A stretch of DNA of 35,698 bases, from positions 1 through 35,698 of IMG/VR virus record IMGVR_UViG_3300028197_000066, one strand, 5' to 3'. The notes under the pieces were generated by a model. The model was not told where the DNA came from. It saw only the letters and a list, made by a program, of their open reading frames with translations, and ran no database searches. A program made the translations under genes and the position numbers. Every line of letters starts with the position of its first letter. The first letter of the stretch is position 1. This document shows positions 23,851 to 32,693 of the stretch, in pieces. Source of the stretch: a virus.

Positions 23851-24506
23851 GTTTCGCAGAAGAGTACCTTGTATCAAGAGGGATCAAAAGAGTGCTGCAC
23901 ATTGGTGCTGATAGGGGTGGAGAACTCCCACAGTACAATAGAATGGCAGTAGATGAAGTTGTGTGGGTGGAAGCAAATCCAGATGTATATAAGGAGTTGC
24001 TGCTTAACCTTGAGGAGTTGGACATTGAAGAGGTAAAGAGTATTCCATTTAATCAGTTGCTGTCATATGAAGATGATGTAGAAACTGACTTTAATATCAT
24101 CTATGGTCATGATGCTGGTCATATGGTTGGCAACAAAGGCATGTCATCTCTACTCAAACCAAGGCATTCTTGGTGGGGTTCTGAGTGTTATAGAGGAACA
24201 ATCAAACTGAATTCTTTGACTGTGGACACATTCCTTGAGAGGAATAATCTGGGTAATGATTTTGATATGGTTAATATTGATACACAGGGTGCTGAGTTAA
24301 TGATATTGTCAGGTGCTATGAACTTCCTGTCCAATCCACAGTTAAAGTATTTGAATGTAGAGGTTACATTCTCTAACCCACAGTATGAACAGAACCCATT
24401 GTTTGATCAAATCAATGATTTGCTTATTGATTATAGGTTCAAGCATGTTCACACGGAACTGTCAGGTGAAAGAACCTGGGGTGATGCATTGTATGTGAGG
24501 GAATGA
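23847..24506 (+). CDS. FkbM-family methyltransferase
   Basis: In this 219-residue protein VLHIGADRGGELPQYNRM and VVWVEANPDVYKEL form the SAM site. LTVDTFLERN, then FDMVNIDTQGAELMILSGA, are FkbM signatures. FkbM enzymes usually O-methylate hydroxyls of polyketides or sugars, and here glycan O-methylation is likely. It overlaps the sulfotransferase gene by four bases. Confidence 0.87.
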   Translation: MSFAEEYLVSRGIKRVLHIGADRGGELPQYNRMAVDEVVWVEANPDVYKELLLNLEELDIEEVKSIPFNQLLSYEDDVETDFNIIYGHDAGHMVGNKGMSSLLKPRHSWWGSECYRGTIKLNSLTVDTFLERNNLGNDFDMVNIDTQGAELMILSGAMNFLSNPQLKYLNVEVTFSNPQYEQNPLFDQINDLLIDYRFKHVHTELSGERTWGDALYVRE

Positions 24507-25162
24507 TGGATTACGCAATTACTGGAATTTATAGAAGTGGCACAACTTTGTGCTATAACATACTTTATAAACTACTGCAAGAAAGCACTGGTATCAATGC
24601 AGTAGAGACACCTACTGGTGTAAAGATTGGTGATATTAATATTCATAAGTATCATGAGCAGGTTGTTGACCTGGATATGACAAAGTATAAATCAATCTAT
24701 TGTTATAGAGATGTACTAGACTGTCTGTCATCATTCATTATTAAGTATGATACAACCTTTGAAGACTTCAATTTACTTGGTAAGAACTCTATTGAGTTTA
24801 TCAATTGGATGATTGATATTGATAAAAAGATGTCAAACAGTAGTGGGTTTGCTGACCTATGTTATGAAGAATGTATTCAAGATATTGATAGTTTGATTGA
24901 AGATATTGCTTTCTACTACAGGATAAATATTCCTGAATCATTTGATAGAGATCAATTCAAGATTGAGAATGTCAAAAAGATTACAGACTCTAGGAAAGAA
25001 CATTCAAGGATAGATAATTTTCATCCAAAGCATGTACATAATGGTGAGGTAGGAAGATGGAAATCTTTCTTCACTGTAGAGCAGAAGAGTATTATTTTTA
25101 ATCAGACTGATTATCTTGATTGGAAGTATAATAGGTACAATGATTTTTATTGTGAACCATGA
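24503..25162 (+). CDS. PAPS-dependent sulfotransferase-like protein
   Basis: In this 219-residue protein GIYRSGTTLCYNIL (residues 8-21) is the 5'-phosphosulfate loop. CYRDVLDCLSSFI (from about residue 67) is the 3'-phosphate site with Arg69 and Ser76/77. GEVGRWKSFFT near residue 182 matches the GxxGxWKxxFT motif. The three in order are diagnostic of PAPS-dependent sulfotransferases, which place sulfate on carbohydrate or other hydroxyls. In this cluster a sugar hydroxyl is the natural target. Confidence 0.85.
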   Translation: MMDYAITGIYRSGTTLCYNILYKLLQESTGINAVETPTGVKIGDINIHKYHEQVVDLDMTKYKSIYCYRDVLDCLSSFIIKYDTTFEDFNLLGKNSIEFINWMIDIDKKMSNSSGFADLCYEECIQDIDSLIEDIAFYYRINIPESFDRDQFKIENVKKITDSRKEHSRIDNFHPKHVHNGEVGRWKSFFTVEQKSIIFNQTDYLDWKYNRYNDFYCEP

Positions 25163-25944
25163 AAAAACTATGTTTGATTGAGCAAGGTAAGTACATTGAT
25201 CATGAGATAACAAAGAAGAAGAAAGCACTTTGGCAGACTGATGATTGTGATTTCATCAGGTTCAACTGGCATTCTGATGAAGATCCCAATGCTACTTACA
25301 CTACTAAAGACACTGATGGAAAGCGTCTAAGGTGGAGTGAGGGCAGAGACTTCTTGTTCTCCAAGGTCATTGACAAGTATGACTACATCATATACACTGA
25401 TGAGGACACTGTCATTAGACATGTGGATGGTAGGAATCCGCATGATGAACTGATTTCTTTCTTGTCTGAGTGGAATCCACTTGCTCTTAATGTTCAGACT
25501 ACAAATATCTGGACTCATGATGAGAGAATTATCAAGAAGATTACAGCAGGTGTTCCTTGTATTGTGAGGAAACATGATGCTTGTAATTCAATTCTGAGAA
25601 ATGATATTGCAAAGTTGGTTCATCCTATTGAGTTTCATGGTTCTGATGCTGTGACTCACTACCAACAGTTCCTTTGTCACACACTTAGGAAAGAGTACTA
25701 TTTGTCTCCTCCTAATTTGATTGCTCTTAATATGATTGAAGAGCAGCACTACCATGTTGATGATAGGGAAAGAGCATGGCAGACAATTATGCTTAACAAC
25801 TTCAGGGATAAACTTGTGGACCCAGAACCCTGGGTAGCATTCACACAGAATGCAAAAGTTACCACTGATGAATTAGTAGCACTTGTCCCACAAAAAGATG
25901 CTCCTATTGTCACCAAAGAAGAGTTCAACACATTATTCAAATAA
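25159..25944 (+). CDS. Glycosyltransferase-like protein (261 aa)
   Basis: The segment SEGRDFLFSKVIDKYDYIIY followed by TDEDT resembles GT-A glycosyltransferases, where the acidic DED binds the nucleotide sugar metal. HVDGRNPHDELISFLSEWNP and HGSDAVTHYQQFLCHT follow. I cannot place it in a CAZy family. It is overlapped by four bases with the sulfotransferase. Confidence 0.6.
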   Translation: MKKLCLIEQGKYIDHEITKKKKALWQTDDCDFIRFNWHSDEDPNATYTTKDTDGKRLRWSEGRDFLFSKVIDKYDYIIYTDEDTVIRHVDGRNPHDELISFLSEWNPLALNVQTTNIWTHDERIIKKITAGVPCIVRKHDACNSILRNDIAKLVHPIEFHGSDAVTHYQQFLCHTLRKEYYLSPPNLIALNMIEEQHYHVDDRERAWQTIMLNNFRDKLVDPEPWVAFTQNAKVTTDELVALVPQKDAPIVTKEEFNTLFK

Positions 25945-25946
25945 TT

Positions 25947-26606
25947 ATGCCAGTCACTAAAATCAACAGAGAAGTTCAGAAACTGAAAAAGATTACAGGT
26001 TCATCAGAGAAGACTGGATGGGTAAAGGAGAATGTTGCCCACCTACTTTCTGGTTTTGTGCGCTATGCTGATGTGAACTTGGTTGTGAACATTGGTCACT
26101 TGTGGGGCAAGAGTGCTCTGGTATTCTGTGATGCAATGTTTAATAACAGAGACTTTGAAGACAATTGGGATCCTGGTGATGATCCATTCTCTACACACTC
26201 CAGAAGAAACACCAATGATAGTGAGATTAGAGAGGTGCATTCTGTTGACCCTCTGATTCAACCACTGGGTCATAGACCTCTACATGCTCACCCTGAGGGC
26301 ACAGACTTTATCAAGAAGTGCTATCCTGGTTTTACATTCCACAATGAGAAGAGTGACCTATTCTTCTTGACCTTTGACTTTGCTCCTTACAAGCGTAAGA
26401 TGATCTTTATTGATGGGGATCATTCTTATGAGGGTGCTCTGAGAGATTGTCAGAATGCTATCAGGAACAACTTTGATTTCATTATCATTGATGACACTTC
26501 TTACATCCCTCATATTGAGAAAGCAGCAAGAGATTCATTGGTTAAGTCCTATGATTTCCTGAGTCTTCCATACTGGAATGGTCTTAACATTATGGTAAAA
26601 AAATGA
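25947..26606 (+). CDS. Class I methyltransferase, Methyltransf_24-like
   Basis: In this 219-residue protein VVNIGHLWGKSALVF corresponds to the SAM loop. KMIFIDGDHSYEGALRDCQNA and FDFIIIDDTSYIP match the acidic strand and following motif of Methyltransf_24-type enzymes. The glycan context suggests sugar methylation. It overlaps the next gene by four bases. Confidence 0.75.
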   Translation: MPVTKINREVQKLKKITGSSEKTGWVKENVAHLLSGFVRYADVNLVVNIGHLWGKSALVFCDAMFNNRDFEDNWDPGDDPFSTHSRRNTNDSEIREVHSVDPLIQPLGHRPLHAHPEGTDFIKKCYPGFTFHNEKSDLFFLTFDFAPYKRKMIFIDGDHSYEGALRDCQNAIRNNFDFIIIDDTSYIPHIEKAARDSLVKSYDFLSLPYWNGLNIMVKK

Positions 26607-27529
26607 GCAGTGCATACAATATGAAAAAGTTTATTGTCACTACAACTGTTAATAGTCCTACTGAAGCAACCAGAAAATTTGCTGAAATGGGTGACTGGAC
26701 ACTGGTTGTAGTTGGTGACCTTAAGACACCACATCTAGAGTATCAAGATCTTAATTGTGTATATCTGTCACCAGATATGCAAGATCATATTGCTCCTGAG
26801 TTGTCAGAAACTATTGGTTGGGGAAGTATTCAAAGAAGAAATCTTGGATTTATTTTTGCATACAATCAGGGTGCAGATGTGATTGCTACTGTTGATGATG
26901 ATAACATCCCTTATGATAATTGGGGTCAAGATCTTTATGTAAATAATGAGATTGTCTGTGACTTGTGGGAACCAGAGGAAGATGTATTTGATCCTCTCTC
27001 AGTCACCAATACACCAGACATTTGGCATAGAGGATATCCTATTGAACTCCTTCAAAAACGTCATAGAGTAGAGTATAAAGGTAAGGTAAAGCGTAAGGTT
27101 CTTGTGCAAGCAGACCTATGGGATGGGGATCCTGACATTGATGCAATGGCAAGACTGACAATGAAACCTATTGTCAAGTATGATGTGACTGAACCTTATT
27201 GTTCTAATAAGATCTCCCCATTCAATAGTCAAAATACTTTTCTTTCCAGAGAAGTAATTCCTTATTATACTGTGCTACCACATGTAGGTAGAATGGATGA
27301 CATCTGGGGTGGTTACGTGATGCAACATTTCTTCCCTGACTCTGTAATCTATAACAGAGCATCTGTATATCAGGATAGAAATGTACAAGACTTAGTGACT
27401 AACCTTGAGAAGGAAGTCATTGGTTACAGATATACACATAAGTTGCTTCAAAATCTAGATAAATTTAAGTCATTCTTCCCTGATGAGACATACCATTTTT
27501 ATGAAGAATATAGGAAAGTTTTTCGATGA
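26603..27529 (+). CDS. GT-A glycosyltransferase resembling STELLO/RGP-type proteins
   Basis: In this 308-residue protein, after WTLVVVGDLKTPHLEY comes GWGSIQRRNLGFIFAYNQGA and then DVIATVDDDNIPY, a DDD metal site preceded by an RRNLG helix. This layout recalls DUF288/STELLO proteins and reversibly glycosylated polypeptides. It could be a glycosyltransferase or a pyranose/furanose mutase. An alternative start is the ATG at 26621. Confidence 0.65.
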   Translation: MSSAYNMKKFIVTTTVNSPTEATRKFAEMGDWTLVVVGDLKTPHLEYQDLNCVYLSPDMQDHIAPELSETIGWGSIQRRNLGFIFAYNQGADVIATVDDDNIPYDNWGQDLYVNNEIVCDLWEPEEDVFDPLSVTNTPDIWHRGYPIELLQKRHRVEYKGKVKRKVLVQADLWDGDPDIDAMARLTMKPIVKYDVTEPYCSNKISPFNSQNTFLSREVIPYYTVLPHVGRMDDIWGGYVMQHFFPDSVIYNRASVYQDRNVQDLVTNLEKEVIGYRYTHKLLQNLDKFKSFFPDETYHFYEEYRKVFR

Positions 27530-27939
27530 ATGTGCAACCCTGGTCTGAAGTGTTTGTGAATGGTACATTTGACATTCTACATCCTGGACACTTAGCACTC
27601 CTCAAGTTTGCTAAGAGCAAAGGGGAATGGTTGACCATAGGTATTGATTCAGATCAAAGAGTTAAGAAACTCAAAGGAGAGTCAAGACCTGTTAATGATG
27701 AATATGCAAGAAAAGAAATGCTACTGGCTCTCAGTGTTGTAGATGATGTGTATATCTTCAATTCTGATGAGCAATTGTGCGACTTGATTAAACACATCAA
27801 ACCTGATACAATGATTGTAGGATCAGACTATAAAGACAAACCAGTTATTGGTAGTCAGTATGCTAAAAAATTGATGTTCTTTGAAAAAATTAATGGATAC
27901 TCAACAACTAAAATCATTAAGAATATTGCTAATAGGTGA
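27526..27939 (+). CDS. hldC: Heptose-1-phosphate adenylyltransferase-like (HldC / HldE C-domain)
   Basis: This 137-residue protein begins VFVNGTFDILHPGHLALLKFAKS, with the HxGH nucleotidyltransferase motif, and ends GYSTTKIIKNI, the ISSTxxI element. Family members with this length and layout activate D-glycero-D-manno-heptose 1-phosphate to ADP-heptose (or GDP-heptose). Cytidylyltransferases of glycerol or ethanolamine phosphate look similar. The adjoining kinase of the matching HldE half supports the heptose reading. Confidence 0.8.
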   Translation: MNVQPWSEVFVNGTFDILHPGHLALLKFAKSKGEWLTIGIDSDQRVKKLKGESRPVNDEYARKEMLLALSVVDDVYIFNSDEQLCDLIKHIKPDTMIVGSDYKDKPVIGSQYAKKLMFFEKINGYSTTKIIKNIANR

Positions 27940-28672
27940 ATCTTGTATAGATGAATACCATTATGGACAGTGCAACAGGTTAAGTCCTGAGGCACCTGTT
28001 CCTGTGCTTGATCATGTGTATAGTAAATCTTGTCCTGGTATGGCAGCAAATGTTCTGCAGAATTTAGAATCATTTGGGGCACAAGTAGATGTTATTACTA
28101 ATGATCCAAGTGAACTTATTAAGGAGAGATATGTTGATGCTAGATCAAAGCATCAATTGCTTAGAGTTGATAGAGGAAAGAAGGTAGAACCTATCAGCAA
28201 TACAAACTTATACTTGTCTGACCTGACAGTATATGATGCAATTATATTCTCAGACTATGAGAAAGGACTCATCCCATATAATATTGCAAAAGATATTTGC
28301 ATGACTTCCTCTTGTCCCATTTTTGTAGATACAAAAAAAGTTGATCTAACCTGCTTCCCCAAGTGCTTCATCAAGATCAATGAGTTTGAAGAGATGGAAT
28401 CTCATGCTTTCAGTACTGATTCAGAAATGATTGTAACTAAGGGTAAGCAAGGTGCATTCTGGAATAGTATAAGTTTTCCTGCACCTTCTGTTGATGTATA
28501 TGATGTATCAGGTGCTGGTGATGTGTTCCTAGCAACCTTTGCTATGTCTGTTACTTGTGATGATCCTATTGGGACATCAATTGAAAGAGCAGTAAAGATG
28601 GCATCTAGATCTGTACAACACTTTGGGACATATAAACTTACTGAGGAAGATGTAAATGAGATATGTAGTTGA
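27893..28672 (+). CDS. hldA: PfkB-family heptose-7-phosphate kinase-like (HldA / HldE N-domain)
   Basis: This 259-residue protein, started at the ATG at 27893, contains RLSPEAPVPVLDH, a characteristic element of RfaE/HldE kinases. The PfkB catalytic motif VSGAGDVFLATFA lies toward the C-terminus, and KINEFEEME, then IVTKGKQGAFW, are typical of this fold. The family is usually about 310 residues, so it is short. It would phosphorylate heptose 7-phosphate at C1. It overlaps the adenylyltransferase gene by 47 bases. Confidence 0.8.
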   Translation: MDTQQLKSLRILLIGESCIDEYHYGQCNRLSPEAPVPVLDHVYSKSCPGMAANVLQNLESFGAQVDVITNDPSELIKERYVDARSKHQLLRVDRGKKVEPISNTNLYLSDLTVYDAIIFSDYEKGLIPYNIAKDICMTSSCPIFVDTKKVDLTCFPKCFIKINEFEEMESHAFSTDSEMIVTKGKQGAFWNSISFPAPSVDVYDVSGAGDVFLATFAMSVTCDDPIGTSIERAVKMASRSVQHFGTYKLTEEDVNEICS

Positions 28673-28985
28673 TATTGATGGTACTATTTGTGTGCCAGGT
28701 AAAACAAATGAAACAAGATATACTGAAGCATTGCCAATTCAGGGTAGAATTGATAAAATAAATAAGTTGTATGATGAGGGACACACCATTGTGTATCTCA
28801 CTGCTAGAGGTATGGGTAGGTTTAATAATATTGCTGACCTAGCTACAAAAGAATTCTATGAATTTACAGAGATACAATTAAGTTTGTGGGGATGTAAATA
28901 TCATCAGTTATTCTTGGGTAAACCCTCTGGTGACTTCTATATTGACGACAAAGGGGTACACTCTGATGACTTCTTCAAGACCTAG
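28656..28985 (+). CDS. HAD-superfamily phosphatase-like protein
   Basis: This 109-residue protein begins MRYVVDIDGTIC with the DxDGT nucleophile motif, contains IVYLTARG (motif II) and ends with GDFYIDDKGVHSDDF (motif IV acidic pair). In its context it could serve the bisphosphate phosphatase step (GmhB-like) of heptose activation, though it is smaller than GmhB and may act on other phosphosugars. Confidence 0.72.
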   Translation: MRYVVDIDGTICVPGKTNETRYTEALPIQGRIDKINKLYDEGHTIVYLTARGMGRFNNIADLATKEFYEFTEIQLSLWGCKYHQLFLGKPSGDFYIDDKGVHSDDFFKT

Positions 28986-29340
28986 AGCAGGTAATCCTGT
29001 CAAATTTGTACCCAAGGGGTGGGGATTTGAAAAGTGGATTGTCAACTGCGAAGATTACTGTGGTAAGATCTTGTTTATTACCAAGGGCAAGCAATGTTCT
29101 TGGCATCATCATAACCAAAAGGATGAAGTATTCTATGTCCAAAGTGGCAAGATTAGAATCTTATATGGATGGGAAGATGAATTAGACTTAGCATCTGTTG
29201 CTGTCTTAGAACGTGGAGATAAGTTCCATGTACCTACAGGAATGCGCCATAGAATGTATGCACTTGAAGATACTGAATTATTTGAATTCAGTACAGAACA
29301 TTTTGACGAAGATAGTATTAGGATTGAAAAAGGAGACTGA
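28966..29340 (+). CDS. Cupin-fold sugar-metabolism protein
   Basis: This 124-residue single cupin barrel has a GKQCSWHHHNQKDEVFYV metal-binding element and GDKFHVPTGMRHRMYAL as the second motif. It resembles the cupin domains of type II phosphomannose isomerases and other sugar isomerases or epimerases. An isomerase step in the surrounding pathway is possible but not shown. Confidence 0.72.
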   Translation: MTSSRPRAGNPVKFVPKGWGFEKWIVNCEDYCGKILFITKGKQCSWHHHNQKDEVFYVQSGKIRILYGWEDELDLASVAVLERGDKFHVPTGMRHRMYALEDTELFEFSTEHFDEDSIRIEKGD

Positions 29341-30198
29341 ATGAAAATTACAGTATTGGGATCAAGTGGGCAGATTGGTGCCTACCTCACTGACTATTTG
29401 CGTGACAAGGGACACTATGTCTATGAGTTTGACAAAAATCATAACCCACATGAAGACCTCACACTCATCCCTAATCCTTTATTGGAAGAACGCATTGCTG
29501 ATTCTGATTTTGTGTTCTTTCTCGCATTTGATGTTGGAGGCTCAAGATACCTCAAGAAGTATCAACACACCTTCAACTTCGTTGACAACAACACAAGATT
29601 GATGGCCAATGTATTTGGTTTGTTAGAGAAGTATAATAAGAGATTTGTATTTGCATCATCTCAGATGAGTAATATGAGTCACTCTCCTTATGGTACACTC
29701 AAAAGAGTTGGTGAACTCTATACTCAGACACTAGAAGGACTCACTGTGAAGTTCTGGAATGTCTATGGCATTGAGAAAGACATGGCAAAAGCACATGTCA
29801 TCACTGATTTCATCAAGAAAGGATTTGAGCATGGTGACTTTGATATGTTGACTGATGGTACAGAAGAACGTCAGTTCCTGTATGCTGAAGACTGCTGTGA
29901 GGCACTAGAAACAGTGATGGATTGCTATACACAATTCAAACCAGAAGACCCACTACATATTACTTCTTTCAATCAATCTAGTATTAAAGAAGTTGCTCAC
30001 ATTATTCAAGGTCAGTTCAATCTGATTGGTAGACCTATCAATATTAATCCAGGTTCTGCTAAGGATAGTGTCCAGATGGACAAGAGAAATGAGGCAAGCA
30101 CATACATCACAGGATGGTGGTTGCCAAAGACCAATCTTCAAGATGGTATTGCAAAAGTATTCAATGAAATGAAAAAACATTATGACGATTTCGTATAA
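29341..30198 (+). CDS. SDR NAD-dependent sugar epimerase/dehydratase
   Basis: In this 285-residue protein MKITVLGSSGQIGAYLTDYL is the NAD-binding GxxGxxG. SSQMSN followed by YGTLKRVGE supplies the YxxxK catalytic pair, and VKFWNVYG and RQFLYAEDCC are usual extended-SDR blocks. It could be the HldD-like epimerase of a heptose pathway, or a hexose epimerase. It starts directly after the cupin stop and overlaps GT11 copy 1. Confidence 0.8.
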   Translation: MKITVLGSSGQIGAYLTDYLRDKGHYVYEFDKNHNPHEDLTLIPNPLLEERIADSDFVFFLAFDVGGSRYLKKYQHTFNFVDNNTRLMANVFGLLEKYNKRFVFASSQMSNMSHSPYGTLKRVGELYTQTLEGLTVKFWNVYGIEKDMAKAHVITDFIKKGFEHGDFDMLTDGTEERQFLYAEDCCEALETVMDCYTQFKPEDPLHITSFNQSSIKEVAHIIQGQFNLIGRPININPGSAKDSVQMDKRNEASTYITGWWLPKTNLQDGIAKVFNEMKKHYDDFV

Positions 30199-31024
30199 TA
30201 GACTTGGTTCTAATGGACGACATGGGAACCAAATGTTTCAGTATGCTGGTTTTAGAGGCATTGCTGCTAACAGAGGATTTGATTGGGTAATTCCACCTGA
30301 GGATTGTCCATCAACCTGTAACTACAGTCTTTTTGAATGCTTCAAGATGGAAAGTGTTCAAGAAGATAACTTTGGATATGGTAAGGGTAAAACTATTGAC
30401 AAAGGCATCTTTCATTTTGATGAAGATCTTTATAATAATTGTCCTGATGAAGTAAATATCAATTACTATCTTCAGTCAGAGAAATATTTCAAAGACATTG
30501 AAGATGATATTAGAAAGGACTATACTTTCAAGGATGATATTGCTGAGTCCTGTAAGGAGATTATGAATGATGTTGGAGATGCTATCTTCATTCACGTCAG
30601 ACGTGGTGACTATGTTGCTACACCAGACTATCATCCTTGCCAACCTGTATCATACTATGAGAAAGCATTAGAAAAATTTGATAAGGATATTCCTGTTCTT
30701 ATTTTCTCTGATGATCTAGATTGGGTAAGACAACAAGAACTGTTTAAACCAGATAGATTCCTACTGTCTGAAAATCATATCAAGTATCCTAATAATGTAA
30801 GACTTGGTGATGGTAGTGTTCAGCAATCACTAGTTCCCTACTGGGATATGTGCTTGATGTCTATGTGTAAAGGTGCTATAATTGCGAATAGTAGTATGAG
30901 TTGGTGGGGTGCCTGGTTGCAGAACAATGCAGGCAAAGTTGTTGCACCAGATATGTGGTTTGGTCCAGCATACTCACACTATATTATGACTGATTTGTTA
31001 CCTGAGCACTGGGAGAAGATTTGA
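30182..31024 (+). CDS. GT11 glycosyltransferase (alpha-1,2-fucosyltransferase family), copy 1
   Basis: This 280-residue protein has the GT11 N-terminal signature GRHGNQMFQYAGFRGIAANR, motif HVRRGDYVA, the VLIFSDD strand and IANSSMSWWGAWLQNN at the C-terminal donor site. GT11 enzymes use GDP-L-fucose. The product would be an alpha-1,2-linked L-fucose or L-galactose. Its stop overlaps the next start (TGATG). Confidence 0.86.
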   Translation: MTISYNRLGSNGRHGNQMFQYAGFRGIAANRGFDWVIPPEDCPSTCNYSLFECFKMESVQEDNFGYGKGKTIDKGIFHFDEDLYNNCPDEVNINYYLQSEKYFKDIEDDIRKDYTFKDDIAESCKEIMNDVGDAIFIHVRRGDYVATPDYHPCQPVSYYEKALEKFDKDIPVLIFSDDLDWVRQQELFKPDRFLLSENHIKYPNNVRLGDGSVQQSLVPYWDMCLMSMCKGAIIANSSMSWWGAWLQNNAGKVVAPDMWFGPAYSHYIMTDLLPEHWEKI

Positions 31025-31881
31025 TGCTTACATTCAATAAACTTGGAAAGTCTGGGAGACTTGGTAACCAGATGTTTCAATATGCTGCCCTGAGAGGTAT
31101 TGCTGCTAACAGGGGATTTGACTGGGCAGTACCACCTCCAGGGACTTCTGGCGTTGATGAGTATGGTTGTGAGAACAACTACTGTATGTTTGAAACATTC
31201 AAGATGACTGGTGCTACACCAGAACATCATGGTTTCAATGACAATGGAAGGTGGGCAGTATGGAAAGAGTTTCATTTTAATCAGGAGTTGTTTAACCAGT
31301 GTCCTGATGATGTAAACCTTGATGGTTACTTCCAGACTGAGAGATACTTTGAGAACATCAGAGATGAAATCAGAAAGGACTTTCAGTTTCATGATTCAAT
31401 CTATGAACCATGTAAGGACATGATGGATAGTATTGATAGTGATAGAAAAATCTTCTTACATATTCGTAGAGGTGATCCTAAGCTGCCCTGGGCATATGTA
31501 AACCTTGAGAATGCACACCCAGTACAGACCTGGGAATACTATGAGGCAGCACTTAAGAAATTTCCAAAGGATATTCCTGTGGTTGTATTCTCTGATGTTA
31601 TTGAATGGTGTGCAGAACAAGAATTCTTTAAACCAGATAGGTTTATCTTATCAGAGACCACAGCAGAACTGTCTGATGGTCAGAGAGAACCTTGGACTGA
31701 CTTGTGTCTGATGTCTCTGTGTACTGATGCAATCATTGCTAATAGTTCTTTCTCCTGGTGGGGTGCATGGTTGATGAATGATCCAGAAAAGACTGTGGTA
31801 GCACCTAAGAAATGGTTTGGTCCACAGTTTGATCACTATCATATGGATGACTTGTTACCTAAGGGATGGATTCCAGTATGA
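31024..31881 (+). CDS. GT11 glycosyltransferase, copy 2
   Basis: This 285-residue protein starts at the ATG overlapping copy 1's stop. It has GRLGNQMFQYAALRGIAANR, HIRRGDPKLP, VVVFSDVIEWC and IANSSFSWWGAWL. It is clearly paralogous to copies 1 and 3 but carries an insertion before its HIRRGD motif (ENNYCMFETFK region). The Gly of NSSFSWWGAW is intact, so the enzyme is likely active. Confidence 0.86.
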   Translation: MLTFNKLGKSGRLGNQMFQYAALRGIAANRGFDWAVPPPGTSGVDEYGCENNYCMFETFKMTGATPEHHGFNDNGRWAVWKEFHFNQELFNQCPDDVNLDGYFQTERYFENIRDEIRKDFQFHDSIYEPCKDMMDSIDSDRKIFLHIRRGDPKLPWAYVNLENAHPVQTWEYYEAALKKFPKDIPVVVFSDVIEWCAEQEFFKPDRFILSETTAELSDGQREPWTDLCLMSLCTDAIIANSSFSWWGAWLMNDPEKTVVAPKKWFGPQFDHYHMDDLLPKGWIPV

Positions 31882-32693
31882 ATGACCTAACTTATATTCT
31901 TCCCACTCGTATTGAGTCAGAGGACAGACTGAAAAATGTTATCACATCAGTCACATATCTTCTTGCTAACTTCCCTACATCCAAAGTGATTGTGAAAGAG
32001 GTGAGTGAGAGAGCAACATTTAAGTTTAGGGCAATCCCTGAAATTAAAAAGTTTATTGGTACTAAAAATCTTGAATACATATTTGAAGAGAGTAGTGATC
32101 CACTCTTTCATAAGACTAGAATTCTGAATGACCTTATTCTTGAGGCAGACACTGAGTTCATTTGTAGTCATGATGTAGATTGCATCTATCCTCATACCAG
32201 CCACAAGACTGCCTATGATATGTTGAAAACTAATCAGGCAGATGTTGTTTACCCTTATGGATGTGGTGTCTATCAGTATCAAGTAGACTATCCTATGGAA
32301 GTTTTCCAACAGTTTATGGAAAGCAGATTTGATATGAATGTCATCCAACCTAAATGTAGAACAGAATCATCCACTATTGGTTGGACACAGTTCTATAACA
32401 AACAGAAATGTATCCAAGGTGGTATGTGGAATGAGAACTTCCTCTCTTGGGGTGCAGAAGATTGTGAGTTTTACTTTAGGTTTAACATCCTAGGGTTTAA
32501 AGTGGCAAGAGTGGATGATTGGATTTGGCATTTTGAACATTCAAGAAGTCATAACTCTCACTATCACAATCCAAAGTTTCAGGATAATCATAACCTGTGG
32601 CAGTGGATGAAGAATCAAAATAAACAAACAATTATTGATTACATGAACCAACAAGAGTATGTGAAGAGGAGATATCAAGATGCTAGCATTTAA
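31878..32693 (+). CDS. Glycosyltransferase, GT7/GT2-like with C-terminal GAED motif
   Basis: This 271-residue protein starts at the ATG at 31878. The DVDCIYPH stretch is a DxD-like metal site, and GGMWNENFLSWGAEDCEFYF matches the C-terminal W-G-x-E-D element of GT7-type and chondroitin-polymerase-like transferases. It sits between GT11 copies 2 and 3, overlapping the next gene by 14 bases. Donor and acceptor are unknown. Confidence 0.72.
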   Translation: MNDLTYILPTRIESEDRLKNVITSVTYLLANFPTSKVIVKEVSERATFKFRAIPEIKKFIGTKNLEYIFEESSDPLFHKTRILNDLILEADTEFICSHDVDCIYPHTSHKTAYDMLKTNQADVVYPYGCGVYQYQVDYPMEVFQQFMESRFDMNVIQPKCRTESSTIGWTQFYNKQKCIQGGMWNENFLSWGAEDCEFYFRFNILGFKVARVDDWIWHFEHSRSHNSHYHNPKFQDNHNLWQWMKNQNKQTIIDYMNQQEYVKRRYQDASI

